In this document: positions 39,217 through 48,031 of the stretch, one piece after another
Layout: every line of letters begins with the position of its first letter
Numbering within the stretch: position 1 is the stretch's first letter
Assembly: GCF_004801885.1 (NCBI RefSeq)
Contig: NZ_SSSM01000003.1
Coordinates: forward strand, 248,001 to 312,000
DNA from: Naasia lichenicola
GTDB lineage: Bacteria > Actinomycetota > Actinomycetes > Actinomycetales > Microbacteriaceae
Length of the DNA stretch: 64,000 bases
Direction: 5' to 3'
Position numbers and translations under genes: made by a program
The notes under the pieces: generated by a model
Told to the model about the DNA's origin: nothing
Database searches by the model: none
Seen by the model: the letters and a program-made list of their open reading frames with translations, nothing else

Positions 39217-41421
39217 GTGGCCACCACTCCGAACGGCAGCGGCGCCGACGTTCCTCCTGCCGCTCTGCCCAACACGACAACGCCCAAGCGCCGCGCCCAG
39301 CCCGGCGAAGCGAAGACAGCCGCCCGAACCAAGGCCGCGCCATCGAGCGGCGCGAAGAGTGCCACCTCCGGCACCGGATCGTCCCCGCTCGCCGCTCCCG
39401 TCCCCTCCTCCTACGTCCCGCTGGTCGGACGCATCCCGATCTTCGACCTCTCACCCCAGCAGCCGGACAACCTCTGGCCGGCCAAGGGCTTCGTCGGCGA
39501 GGTCATCCCCTTCGCCGCGACGGTGTTCCGCGAGGGCCACGACCTGCTCGGCACCGACGTCGTGCTGACAGCCCCGTCCGGTGCGACCAGCACCCACCGG
39601 CTGACCCTGCTCGCTCCCGGCAGCGATCGCTACGGCGCCGAGGCGCTCGTCGACGAGGAGGGCAGCTGGACGTTCGCGTTCCGCGCCTGGTCCGACGACT
39701 GGGGAACCTGGCGGCACAACGCCGACATCAAGATCCCTGCCGGCCTCGACGTCGAGCTGACCTTCCAGCTCGGAGCCCAGCTGCTCTCGCGCGCCGCGGC
39801 GGAGACGGACCGAAGCGACGCCGACCGGCGGCTGCTCGCCGACACCGCGGCGGCGCTCCTCGCCGACGACCGCTCGGCCGCCGACCGACTCCAGCTCGCA
39901 TCGGCGTCGCGCCTGAGCACGATCATCGAGGCCGACCCGATCCGCAGCCTGCTGACCCATTCCGAGAGCCGCACGCTGCGCGTCGAGCGGACCCGTGCGG
40001 GCCGTGGCGCCTGGTACGAGTTCTTCCCGCGCTCCGAGGGCGCCATGAAGCGCGCCGACGGTTCATGGCAGTCGGGCACGCTGCGCACCGCGGCGAAGCG
40101 CCTGCCCGCCATCGCGGCCATGGGCTTCGACGTGGTCTACGTGCCGCCGATCCATCCGATCGGCCTCACCAACCGCAAGGGGCCGAACAACACCCTGACC
40201 GCGGGACCGAACGATCCCGGGTCTCCCTACGGCATCGGCTCCGAAGCGGGCGGGCACGACGCCATCCACCCCGACCTCGGGACGGAGGAGGACCTCGCGT
40301 TCTTCATCGCCGAGGCGAAGGCGAACGGGTTGGAGTTCGCGCTCGACATCGCGCTGCAGGCCTCGCCCGACCACCCGTGGGTCACCACGCACCCCGAGTA
40401 CTTCACGACCCTGCCCGACGGCTCGATCGCCTATGCGGAGAACCCGCCGAAGAAGTATCAGGACATCTACCCGCTGAACTTCGACAACGACCCCGAGGGC
40501 ACCTACGCGGAGATGCTGCGCATCTTCCTGCACTGGGTCGGCCTCGACGTGAAGATCTTCCGCGTCGACAACCCGCACACGAAGCCGCTGGCGTTCTGGG
40601 AGCGCCTCATCCACGACGTGAACGAGATCGATCCGTCGGTGATCTTCCTCTCGGAGGCGTTCACGCGTCCGGCGATGATGCGGGGCCTCGCCAAGGTCGG
40701 CTTCCAGCAGAGCTACACCTACTTCACCTGGCGCAACACCAAGGAGGAGCTCGGCTCGTACTTCACCGAGCTCGCCACCGAGACGGCCGACTACCTGCGT
40801 CCGAACTTCTTCGTGAACACCCACGACATCCTCACCCCCTACCTGCAGTTCGGTGGCCGTCCGGCCTACAAGATCCGTGCGGCACTCGCCGCGACGGCGT
40901 CGCCGATCTGGGGCGTCTACTCCGGCTACGAGCTCATCGAGGACGTCGCCCGGCCCGGGGCCGAGGAGAACATCGACAACGAGAAGTACGAGTTCAAGCC
41001 GCGCGACTATGCGCGGGCGGAGTCGATCGGCCTCTCGCTCGCGCCGTACCTGACGAAGCTCAACGAGATCAGGAAGGCCCACCCCGCACTCGGCCAGCTG
41101 CGCAACACCTTCGTGCACTGGACAGACGACGACCAGATGCTCGCCTACAGCAAGCACATCGACGGCCGCTTCACCGCCTCCGGCGCCTCGGACACGATCA
41201 TCGTGGTCGCCAACCTCGACCCGCATGCCGTCCGCGAGACCACCGTGCACCTCGACACCACCAGGTTCGGAGTCCCCCAGGGGGGCCTGTATCAGGTCGA
41301 GGACCTGATCACCGGTGCCATGTGGACCTGGGGCACCGACAACTACGTGCGCCTCGACGCCTTCACGGAACCGGTGCACATCCTGCACGTCGTCAGTGCC
41401 GTTCCCGCCTACTTCTCCTGA
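39217..41421 (+). CDS. glgE: Alpha-1,4-glucan:maltose-1-phosphate maltosyltransferase
   Basis: A 734-residue GH13_3 enzyme that adds maltosyl units from maltose-1-phosphate to alpha-glucan. Residues 1-65 are low-complexity (Ala, Pro, Thr, Lys). The conserved part starts at SYVPLVGRIPIFDLSPQ. YVPPIHPIGLTNRKGPNN and the nucleophile D451 in FRVDNPHTKP with acid E480 in FLSEAFTRP are as expected, and the SGYELIEDVARPGAEE stretch follows. GlgE acts in the same pathway as TreS and maltokinase, but neither gene is present here. The start is GTG with TAGGGT 6 nt before it. glgB follows 105 nt downstream. Confidence 0.95.
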   Translation: MATTPNGSGADVPPAALPNTTTPKRRAQPGEAKTAARTKAAPSSGAKSATSGTGSSPLAAPVPSSYVPLVGRIPIFDLSPQQPDNLWPAKGFVGEVIPFAATVFREGHDLLGTDVVLTAPSGATSTHRLTLLAPGSDRYGAEALVDEEGSWTFAFRAWSDDWGTWRHNADIKIPAGLDVELTFQLGAQLLSRAAAETDRSDADRRLLADTAAALLADDRSAADRLQLASASRLSTIIEADPIRSLLTHSESRTLRVERTRAGRGAWYEFFPRSEGAMKRADGSWQSGTLRTAAKRLPAIAAMGFDVVYVPPIHPIGLTNRKGPNNTLTAGPNDPGSPYGIGSEAGGHDAIHPDLGTEEDLAFFIAEAKANGLEFALDIALQASPDHPWVTTHPEYFTTLPDGSIAYAENPPKKYQDIYPLNFDNDPEGTYAEMLRIFLHWVGLDVKIFRVDNPHTKPLAFWERLIHDVNEIDPSVIFLSEAFTRPAMMRGLAKVGFQQSYTYFTWRNTKEELGSYFTELATETADYLRPNFFVNTHDILTPYLQFGGRPAYKIRAALAATASPIWGVYSGYELIEDVARPGAEENIDNEKYEFKPRDYARAESIGLSLAPYLTKLNEIRKAHPALGQLRNTFVHWTDDDQMLAYSKHIDGRFTASGASDTIIVVANLDPHAVRETTVHLDTTRFGVPQGGLYQVEDLITGAMWTWGTDNYVRLDAFTEPVHILHVVSAVPAYFS

Positions 41422-41526
41422 TCCGACGGTCAGGTCCACCCCTACCCACCCGACATCGATGCTGGATCCGGACCCGCTGCAGAAGCGCTCCCGGAACCGG
41501 CGCACAGTGAACTGAAGGGACCCGAG

Positions 41527-44223
41527 ATGGCCCACGACAAGAAGTCCAAGAAGAAGGACGCGGAGGCGGTCGAGTCCGCCGTGGCCCCATCGCTCTCGAG
41601 CGACGCCGCGACCGTCGGCGACGCCGCGACCGCGCCCAAGAAGACTCCCGCCAAGCGTGCTCCGAAGGCATCCGCCAAGGTCGAGGCGGAGAAGGCCGAG
41701 CAGGCGAACGCGGTGGAGGCGGGCGCCTTCGCACCCGAGGCCATCGAGCCGGCCCCGAAGGCGCCGCGTCGCAAGGCTCCCGCGAAGGCTTCGACGGCGA
41801 CCTCCACGCGATCGGCCGCCACACCCGAAGCCGCACCCGGCTCCTCCGAGGCCACGGCGAGCGCCGTCCTCTCCCCTGCAGGCGAGACCGACCTCACCCA
41901 GACCGCCGCAGCCCCGACCGCTGCCGTCCCGCTGACGGCCGAGAGCGCCGACGTGCCCGCCGACCTGCCCGCGCTCGACGACGCGAGCCCCGCCGTCGTC
42001 CATGCCACGACCTCGCAGGGCAGCGATCCCGAGCTGGTCCTGCCCACGGTTCCGGCCGAGATCCTGGAGCAGATCGCATCCGGCACGCATTCCGGACCGC
42101 ACTCGGTGCTCGGCCAGCACCCGGTCGAGGCGCCGGGGGTCACCGACCCGGTGGTCGTCATCCGTGCGCTCCGTCCGCTCGCCGACACGGTCACCGCCGT
42201 GCTCTCGACCGGCGCGCGCATCGAGCTCGGCCACATCGGATCGGGTGTCTGGCAGGGCACGAGCATCCTCGGCTTCCAGGACTACGAGATCGAGGCGAGC
42301 TACCCCGACGGGACCGTCTGGAGCGTCGACGACCCGTACCGGTACCTCCCCACCATCGGCGAGGTGGACCTCTACCTCTTCGGCGAGGGACGCCACGAGC
42401 GGCTGTGGACGGTCATGGGCGCCCACACCCGCGAGCACTTCGGCGTGAACGCGCCGGCCGCGGGCACCTCGTTCACCGTCTGGGCGCCGCACGCGCGCGC
42501 CGTCCGGGTGCTCGGCGACTTCAACGGCTGGAACGGCGTGCTGCATTCGATGCGCCGCCTCGACGTCACCGGCATCTGGGAGCTCTTCGTGCCCGGCCTC
42601 ACCGCCGGCACCTCGTACAAGTTCGAGATCCTCACCGCGGCCGGCCACTGGATCGAGAAGGCCGACCCGATGGCGCAGTACACCGAGATCCCGCCCGCAA
42701 CGGCGTCGGTCGTCGGCGAGACCGACTACGTCTGGGGCGACACCGCCTGGCTGTCCGCTCGCGCCGCCCACGATCCGCACAACCAGCCCATGTCGGTCTA
42801 CGAGCTGCACCTCGGCTCGTGGCGCCCCGGGCTCGGCTACCGCGAGCTGGCCGACCAGCTCGTCGACTACATCCACGAGACCGGCTACACGCACGTCGAG
42901 TTCATGCCCCTCGCCGAGCACCCGTTCGGCGGCTCGTGGGGCTACCAGGTCTCGGGCTACTACGCGCCGACCTCCCGGTTCGGCCACCCCGACGACCTGC
43001 GCTTCCTGATCGACCGACTGCACCAGGCGCGCATCGGCGTGCTGATGGACTGGGTGCCCGCGCACTTCCCGAAGGACGACTTCGCGCTCGCCCGCTTCGA
43101 CGGCCAGCCGCTCTACGAGCACTCCGACCCGCGCCGCGGCGAGCAGATGGACTGGGGCACCCTGGTCTTCGACTTCGGGGAATCGCATGTGCGCAACTTC
43201 CTCGTCGCCAACGCCCTCTACTGGCTGGAGGAGTTCCACATCGACGGCCTCCGGGTCGATGCGGTGGCCTCGATGCTCTACCTCGACTACTCCCGCAAGG
43301 CCGGCGAGTGGATCCCGAACAAGCTCGGCGGGCGGGAGAACCTCGAGGCGATCAGCTTCCTCCAGGAGGTCAACGCGACCGCCTACAAGCTCTACCCCGG
43401 CATCGTGATGATCGCCGAGGAGTCGACGAGCTGGGGCGGCGTCACGCATCCGACGAGCGTGAACGGGCTCGGGTTCGGCCTCAAGTGGAACATGGGGTGG
43501 ATGAACGACTCCCTGCGCTACATGCAGGAGGACCCGATGTACCGCTCCTACCACCAGGGCGAGCTGACCTTCTCCTTCATCTACGCGTTCAGCGAGAGCT
43601 TCCTGCTGCCCATCTCGCACGACGAGGTCGTGCACGGCAAGGGCTCCCTGATCGGCAAGATGCCCGGCGATCACTGGCAGAAGCTCGCGAACGTGCGCGC
43701 CTTCCTCTCGTACCAGTGGGGACACCCCGGCAAGAAGCTGCTCTTCATGGGCCAGGAGTTCGGTCAGCCCTCCGAGTGGAGCGAGGAGCGCGGGCTCGAC
43801 TGGTGGATCCTCGACCAGCCCCTGCACCGCGGTCTGCTCACCATGGTCAGCCAGCTCAACCGGGTCTACCGCGACAATGCGGCGCTCTGGGAGCAGGACA
43901 ACGAGGCGTCGGGCTTCTCCTGGATCGACGGCAGCGACTCGGCCAACAACGTGGTCTCCTTCCTGCGCTGGGACCGCGCCGGCAATCCGATCGCAGTGAT
44001 CTCGAACTTCGGCGGCAGCACCCTCAGCTCCTATCGCGTCGGCCTGCCGCACGCCGGGGTCTGGGACGAGCTGTTCAACTCCGACGCCGTCGAGTACGGC
44101 GGATCCGGGGCGGGCAACCTCGGCGTCGTGACGGCGGAGGAGCACGGGCACCAGGGCCAGCCCGCGTCCGTCGAGCTCACCATCCCCCCGCTCGGAGTGC
44201 TCTTCCTGCGTCCCCGCGCCTGA
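41527..44223 (+). CDS. glgB: 1,4-alpha-glucan branching enzyme with extended N-terminus
   Basis: An 898-residue GlgB, about 170 residues longer than the usual 730 because of a disordered N-terminus rich in Ala, Pro, Lys and Thr (residues about 1-170). Two CBM48-like modules and the barrel follow. Catalytic D578 (GLRVDAVASM) and E631 (IAEESTSWGG) are in place, with ISHDEVVHGKGSL and FMGQEFGQPSEW. It makes alpha-1,6 branches on the polymer built by GlgE. The ATG has GAAGGGA 7 nt upstream. Together with glgE it forms a two-gene unit. A long gene-free region follows. Confidence 0.96.
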   Translation: MAHDKKSKKKDAEAVESAVAPSLSSDAATVGDAATAPKKTPAKRAPKASAKVEAEKAEQANAVEAGAFAPEAIEPAPKAPRRKAPAKASTATSTRSAATPEAAPGSSEATASAVLSPAGETDLTQTAAAPTAAVPLTAESADVPADLPALDDASPAVVHATTSQGSDPELVLPTVPAEILEQIASGTHSGPHSVLGQHPVEAPGVTDPVVVIRALRPLADTVTAVLSTGARIELGHIGSGVWQGTSILGFQDYEIEASYPDGTVWSVDDPYRYLPTIGEVDLYLFGEGRHERLWTVMGAHTREHFGVNAPAAGTSFTVWAPHARAVRVLGDFNGWNGVLHSMRRLDVTGIWELFVPGLTAGTSYKFEILTAAGHWIEKADPMAQYTEIPPATASVVGETDYVWGDTAWLSARAAHDPHNQPMSVYELHLGSWRPGLGYRELADQLVDYIHETGYTHVEFMPLAEHPFGGSWGYQVSGYYAPTSRFGHPDDLRFLIDRLHQARIGVLMDWVPAHFPKDDFALARFDGQPLYEHSDPRRGEQMDWGTLVFDFGESHVRNFLVANALYWLEEFHIDGLRVDAVASMLYLDYSRKAGEWIPNKLGGRENLEAISFLQEVNATAYKLYPGIVMIAEESTSWGGVTHPTSVNGLGFGLKWNMGWMNDSLRYMQEDPMYRSYHQGELTFSFIYAFSESFLLPISHDEVVHGKGSLIGKMPGDHWQKLANVRAFLSYQWGHPGKKLLFMGQEFGQPSEWSEERGLDWWILDQPLHRGLLTMVSQLNRVYRDNAALWEQDNEASGFSWIDGSDSANNVVSFLRWDRAGNPIAVISNFGGSTLSSYRVGLPHAGVWDELFNSDAVEYGGSGAGNLGVVTAEEHGHQGQPASVELTIPPLGVLFLRPRA

Positions 44224-44772
44224 CGTCGGCCGCTCGACGAGCGGCAGCGGCAGCCTTCGACCGGCCATGCTGAGGTCCCCTCAGCGGAAGCCGGGAAAAG
44301 GTGCTGGACAGCCGCGTGTTTCCGAGAGATTTCGACGCGCCGGGAACGGCCCCCAGTTCGGGGGACCGTACCCGGACGGGGGGCCTGATCGCCTTGTCGG
44401 GGGTCTTCCGACGGCGCTACATTGGGCGGACGGCAGCGACTCAGGAGATCCCGAAAAGTCTCCTGTACCCCATCGTCGCCGCAACGCCTCTTTACCCGAA
44501 GAGTCGCTTACCCCCCTCGCCGAACAGCCCGGTGCCCCACACCGGTGACCTCACGGCGCACGCGTTGAAAGAGCCGCCCATGCTCACCCCATCCCTGCAC
44601 ACCCCATTCCACTCCTCTCTCCGAGAGAACGGTCGGCGCTCCTAACGAGCGCAGCGCTCCGGCGCACTCCCCGTCCACGGACACCGCGGCTCCCCCGCCG
44701 CAGTCCTGGATTCGACCCCATCTCGGAGCATCAGCTCCGAACCCTGCTCTAGCCCCCAGAGGATCAGGCTTC
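44224..44772 (+). promoter_or_regulatory. Long intergenic leader of the sugar transferase gene
   Basis: This 549-nt stretch holds no convincing long gene. A good promoter candidate is TTGTCG (44394-44399), 18 nt, TACATT (44418-44423), giving a start near 44431 and a leader of about 340 nt. Inside it a small hairpin AGGAGA (44443-44448) / TCTCCT (44459-44464) is visible, and a 21-codon frame at 44580-44645. The leader may regulate the transferase gene; no known riboswitch was recognised. Confidence 0.5.
44580..44645 (+). CDS. Possible 21-residue leader peptide
   Basis: ATG 44580 has GAAAGAG about 7 nt upstream and an open frame MLTPSLHTPFHSSLRENG... ending with TAA. It contains several His and Ser residues, but no obvious attenuator. 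It is in the leader of the sugar transferase gene. Translation is uncertain. Confidence 0.3.
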   Translation: MLTPSLHTPFHSSLRENGRRS

Positions 44773-46254
44773 GTGACCACATCTGTCCGCGTCGGCACCG
44801 CCCCGACCACACTCAGCACGCCGCGCATCGCCGGCTGGGCGAAGCGCTACGCGCTGCGCCTGTCGATCAGCGACACCGCGACCGTCGCCCTCAGCATCGC
44901 CGCATCGCACCTCCTCGTGCTCGGCGCCAACAACCTGCCCATCGGCGCCGCCGGCGCGATGGACAAGGTCATGACGCAGCTCCCCCTCAGCCTCGGCATC
45001 GCCGTGGTCTGGATCCTGGCCCTGCGCCTGATGGACACCCGAGGGGCCCGCGTCATCGGCGCAGGCACCACCGAGTACAAGCGCGTCGTCGACGCATCGG
45101 TCGCCACCTTCGCCGTGTTCCTCGTCGCCGCCTTCTTCCTCGACCTCGACGTCTCCCGCGTCTTCGCCACCGTCACCTTCGCGCTCGGCACCGTCGCCGT
45201 CGTCGGCAGCCGGTGGGCCTGGCGGCAGTGGCTGCTCGCCAAGCGCCGCAGCGGTCAGTACAGCTCGCGGGTCGTCCTGATCGGCTCCGAGCAGTCCGTG
45301 ACCTCCACCGCACTCGAGCTCTCGCGCAACAGCGCCTTCGGCTATCACGTCGTCGGCGTCGGCCTCTCCGACGGCCCGGACTCCGGGCTCCTCGGGAACA
45401 CGGGCCTGCCCGTCATCGGCGGCATCGACGACGTCCCATCGCTGCTCGACTCCTACGGCGCCGACACGGTCATCGCGACGAACTCCGACCACCTCCCCGC
45501 CGAGCGCGTCCGCGAGATCAGCTGGGGCCTCGACCCGCAGCGCCACCAGCTGATGATCGCGCCGAGCATCGCCGACGTCGCCGGTGCCCGCGTGCACCTC
45601 CGTCCGGTCGCCGGACTCCCCCTGATCCATGTGGAGACCCCGCAGTACGAAGGCCCGCAGCGCGTCGCGAAGCGCATCTTCGACATCGTCGGTTCCGGCC
45701 TCATCCTGCTCGGCCTGCTTCCGCTGTTCTTCGTGCTCTCGGTGCTCATCAAGCGCGCCGACGGCGGCCCGGTCTTCTACACGCAGGACCGCGTCGGACG
45801 CGACGGCGAGAACTTCCGCATCCTCAAGTTCCGCTCGATGTACACCGACGCCGACGCCCGCCGTGCGGAGCTCGTCGCCGCCGTGGGCATCGGCCGTGGA
45901 CTGTTCAAGATGGCGGACGATCCCCGGATCACCCCGGTCGGCAAGGTGCTCCGCAAGTACTCGCTCGACGAGCTGCCCCAGCTGATCAACGTCTTCCGCG
46001 GCGACATGAGCCTCGTCGGACCCCGCCCGGCCCTGCCCGAGGAGGTGTCGGACTACAACTCCAAGGAGCGTCGCCGCCTGGTCGTCACGCCCGGCATGAG
46101 CGGACTCTGGCAGGTCAGCGGTCGCTCGAACCTCGCATGGGAGGACGGCATCCGCCTCGACCTCTACTACGTGGAGAACTGGTCGATGACCGGGGACCTG
46201 ATCATCCTGTGGCGCACCGCCAAGACCGTGCTCTTCCCGGACGGCGCCTACTGA
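44773..46254 (+). CDS. Polyprenyl-phosphate sugar-1-phosphate transferase (exopolysaccharide initiation)
   Basis: A 493-residue bactoprenyl-phosphate glycosyl-phosphotransferase of the WbaP/CpsE kind, starting with four or five membrane helices in the N-terminal half (for example TVALSIAASHLLVLGANNL and ASVATFAVFLVAAFFLDL) and a Rossmann-like middle segment. The catalytic C-terminal domain has KRIFDIVGSGLILLGLLPL, FRSMYTDADARR, the DE-containing SLDELPQLINVFRGDMSLVG and PRPALPEE. It loads the first sugar of a repeat unit onto undecaprenyl phosphate. The start is GTG with GAGGA 8 nt upstream. No other polysaccharide gene is adjacent, so its partner genes are elsewhere. Confidence 0.9.
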   Translation: MTTSVRVGTAPTTLSTPRIAGWAKRYALRLSISDTATVALSIAASHLLVLGANNLPIGAAGAMDKVMTQLPLSLGIAVVWILALRLMDTRGARVIGAGTTEYKRVVDASVATFAVFLVAAFFLDLDVSRVFATVTFALGTVAVVGSRWAWRQWLLAKRRSGQYSSRVVLIGSEQSVTSTALELSRNSAFGYHVVGVGLSDGPDSGLLGNTGLPVIGGIDDVPSLLDSYGADTVIATNSDHLPAERVREISWGLDPQRHQLMIAPSIADVAGARVHLRPVAGLPLIHVETPQYEGPQRVAKRIFDIVGSGLILLGLLPLFFVLSVLIKRADGGPVFYTQDRVGRDGENFRILKFRSMYTDADARRAELVAAVGIGRGLFKMADDPRITPVGKVLRKYSLDELPQLINVFRGDMSLVGPRPALPEEVSDYNSKERRRLVVTPGMSGLWQVSGRSNLAWEDGIRLDLYYVENWSMTGDLIILWRTAKTVLFPDGAY

Positions 46255-46268
46255 TCGCTCGATAAGAC

Positions 46269-46420
46269 TTCCGCTGGCCGGGCGACCATCCCGGTCCCCC
46301 ACCTGGACGCTGTGGCGCATACCCGCGAGACTCCCCCATCTCGACGCCCGCACGGTCGCCCGCCAGCGGAACCCAGGGCCGCACTCCCGATCCCCCGTCG
46401 GAGAGTGCGGCCCTTTCCTT
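46269..46420 (+). ncRNA. Structured RNA candidate with C-rich hairpin loops (6C-like)
   Basis: Right after the transferase gene, 46269-46287 pairs with 46354-46371 in an 18-bp helix with one bulged C. Inside, GTCC/GGAC encloses CCCACCT (46298-46304) and CGAGA/TCTCG (46326-46343) encloses CTCCCCCA. It ends in a 15-bp hairpin (46376-46413) whose loop is TCCCCCG, followed by TTTCCTT. Three hairpin loops thus hold runs of C. This recalls the 6C small RNA family of actinobacteria, whose C-rich loops base-pair with target mRNAs, but the spacing and outer helix differ. It may be a small RNA or the 3' end of the transferase mRNA. Confidence 0.45.
46376..46416 (+). terminator. Intrinsic terminator
   Basis: GGGCCGCACTC (46376-46386) pairs with 46403-46413 and CCGA/TCGG extends the stem (one bulged A); TTTCCTT follows. 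It would end the sugar transferase transcript or the RNA candidate. Confidence 0.7.
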
Positions 46421-46454
46421 CTGCGCAGCGCTTTCGGCAACCTTTCGGTCCGGC

Positions 46455-46518
46455 TCGGCCACCTTTCCTCCCGTGGGCACGGGAAGGAAACCTGGCCGAC
46501 GGGAGGAAAGGTGGCCGA
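46455..46518. repeat. Palindrome of family B overlapping a ribosome binding site
   Basis: TCGGCCACCTTTCCTCCCG (46455-46473) and its perfect complement (46500-46518) flank an imperfect third copy (46480-46499). The right arm carries GGAGGAAAGG, which is the ribosome binding site of the exporter gene at 46520. Confidence 0.8.
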
Positions 46519-46519
46519 C

Positions 46520-48031
46520 ATGCCTCGACCGGGGAATAGCTCGCGCGCCCCCGGCGCTGACCTACTGGTGAGTGCAGAGACTGAAGCCGGGACCCCCAAG
46601 ATCACCCGAGCCTCCGTCGGGCTGCGATCCGAACGCGGACCGGTCCTTCTCGCGCTGATGATCTCCACGGCGCTGATCGCGCTCGAGGCCACGATCCTCG
46701 CCACAGCAGTGCCCGGCATCGTGCGCGACCTCGGCGGCTTCAACCAGTTCCCGTGGCTGTTCTCGATCTACCTGCTGGCGCAGGCCGTCACGGTTCCCAT
46801 CTACGGCCGGCTCGCCGACGTCTACGGACGCAAGCGGATCATGCTCGTCGGGATCGGCCTGTTCCTGATCGGCTCGGTCCTCTGCGGGCTGGCCTGGAAC
46901 ATGCTCACCCTCATCCTGTTCCGCGCGATCCAGGGCTTCGGCGCGGGCGCGGTGGCCCCGATGTCGATCACCATCGCCGGCGACATGTACTCCCTCGCCG
47001 AGCGCGCCAAGGCCCAGGGCTACCTGGCGAGCATGTGGGCGGTCGCCTCGGTGGTCGGACCCGTCGTGGGCGGCGTCTTCTCCGACCTCGACGCCTGGCG
47101 CTGGATCTTCGCGATCAACATCCCGCTCTGCCTGCTGGCGGCGTGGCTGATCGTGCGCAACTTCCACGAGAAGCTCGAAGCGCGCCAGCAGAAGATCGAC
47201 TTCGCCGGAGCGGTCCTGATCGCGGGCGGCAGCGCCCTCCTCATCCTCGGCCTGCTCGAAGGCGGCCAGACCTGGCCCTGGCTGTCGGCACCGAGCTTCG
47301 CCGTGTTCGGCGCCGCTCTGGCGCTCATCGTGGCGTTCGTCCTGGTCGAGCAGCGCGTCGCGCAGCCCATCGTGCCGCTCTGGATCTTCCAGCGCCGCGT
47401 GACGCTGTCCACCAGCTTCGTCGCCCTGGGCGTCGGCGCGATCCTGCTCGGCCTCTCGAGCTACGTCCCGACCTTCGGCCAGGAGGTGCTCGGCGCCTCC
47501 GCCCTGCTCGCCGGCTTCGCCATCGCCGCCCTCACCCTCGGCTGGCCGATCGCGGCCACCAACGCGGGCCGGGTCTACCTCCGGATCGGATTCCGGGCGA
47601 CCGCGCTGATCGGCTCCGCCTTCGTGATCACGGGGTCGGCGCTCAACCTGCTGCTCGGCGCGGACTCCACCATCTGGTTCGTCGCCATCAACTGCGCCGT
47701 GATCGGCTTCGGGATGGGCTGGGTCGCCTCGCCCGCGCTCATCGCCGCGCAGTCGAGCGTCGGATGGGGCGAGCGCGGCGTGGTCACCGCGGGCAACGTC
47801 TTCGCACGGTCCATCGGCAGCGCGATCGGCGTCGCGGTCTTCGGCGCCATCGTGAACGCGGCGGTCGGCGGCGCGGACGACCCGTCACCGGAAGCGCTCA
47901 CCGGCGGGATCCACTCGGTGTTCATCGCGCTGCTCGTGGTCAGCATAGGAATCGCGATCGCCGTGTCGTTCATGCCCGGACGCACGGCGGCCATGACCGT
48001 CGAGCCGGCCCCTGTGGCCGATCCGAGCTAG
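46520..48031 (+). CDS. MFS transporter, DHA2 (EmrB/QacA) family
   Basis: A 503-residue exporter with 14 predicted helices. Signature stretches are TALIALEATILATAVPGIVRDLGG at helix 1, PIYGRLADVYGRKRI in loop 2-3, and FRAIQGFGAGAVAPMSITIAGDM (family motif C region) in helix 5. Members expel drugs or lipophilic compounds with protons. ATG 46520 is preferred over the in-frame GTG 46511 because GGAGGAAAGG ends 8 nt before it. That ribosome binding site is part of a palindrome arm. Its stop overlaps the stop of the convergent thioredoxin-like gene in the sequence CTAG. Confidence 0.88.
   Translation: MPRPGNSSRAPGADLLVSAETEAGTPKITRASVGLRSERGPVLLALMISTALIALEATILATAVPGIVRDLGGFNQFPWLFSIYLLAQAVTVPIYGRLADVYGRKRIMLVGIGLFLIGSVLCGLAWNMLTLILFRAIQGFGAGAVAPMSITIAGDMYSLAERAKAQGYLASMWAVASVVGPVVGGVFSDLDAWRWIFAINIPLCLLAAWLIVRNFHEKLEARQQKIDFAGAVLIAGGSALLILGLLEGGQTWPWLSAPSFAVFGAALALIVAFVLVEQRVAQPIVPLWIFQRRVTLSTSFVALGVGAILLGLSSYVPTFGQEVLGASALLAGFAIAALTLGWPIAATNAGRVYLRIGFRATALIGSAFVITGSALNLLLGADSTIWFVAINCAVIGFGMGWVASPALIAAQSSVGWGERGVVTAGNVFARSIGSAIGVAVFGAIVNAAVGGADDPSPEALTGGIHSVFIALLVVSIGIAIAVSFMPGRTAAMTVEPAPVADPS

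Noticed and set aside
40063-44268. A 1401-codon open frame on the minus strand
   Set aside because: It lies antisense to glgE and glgB, whose catalytic residues are all in place. Long antisense frames are a normal result of high GC at third positions. No ribosome binding site or domain is seen.
46511-46519. GTG 46511 as start of the DHA2 exporter
   Set aside because: It would overlap the ribosome binding site itself; ATG 46520 has proper spacing.
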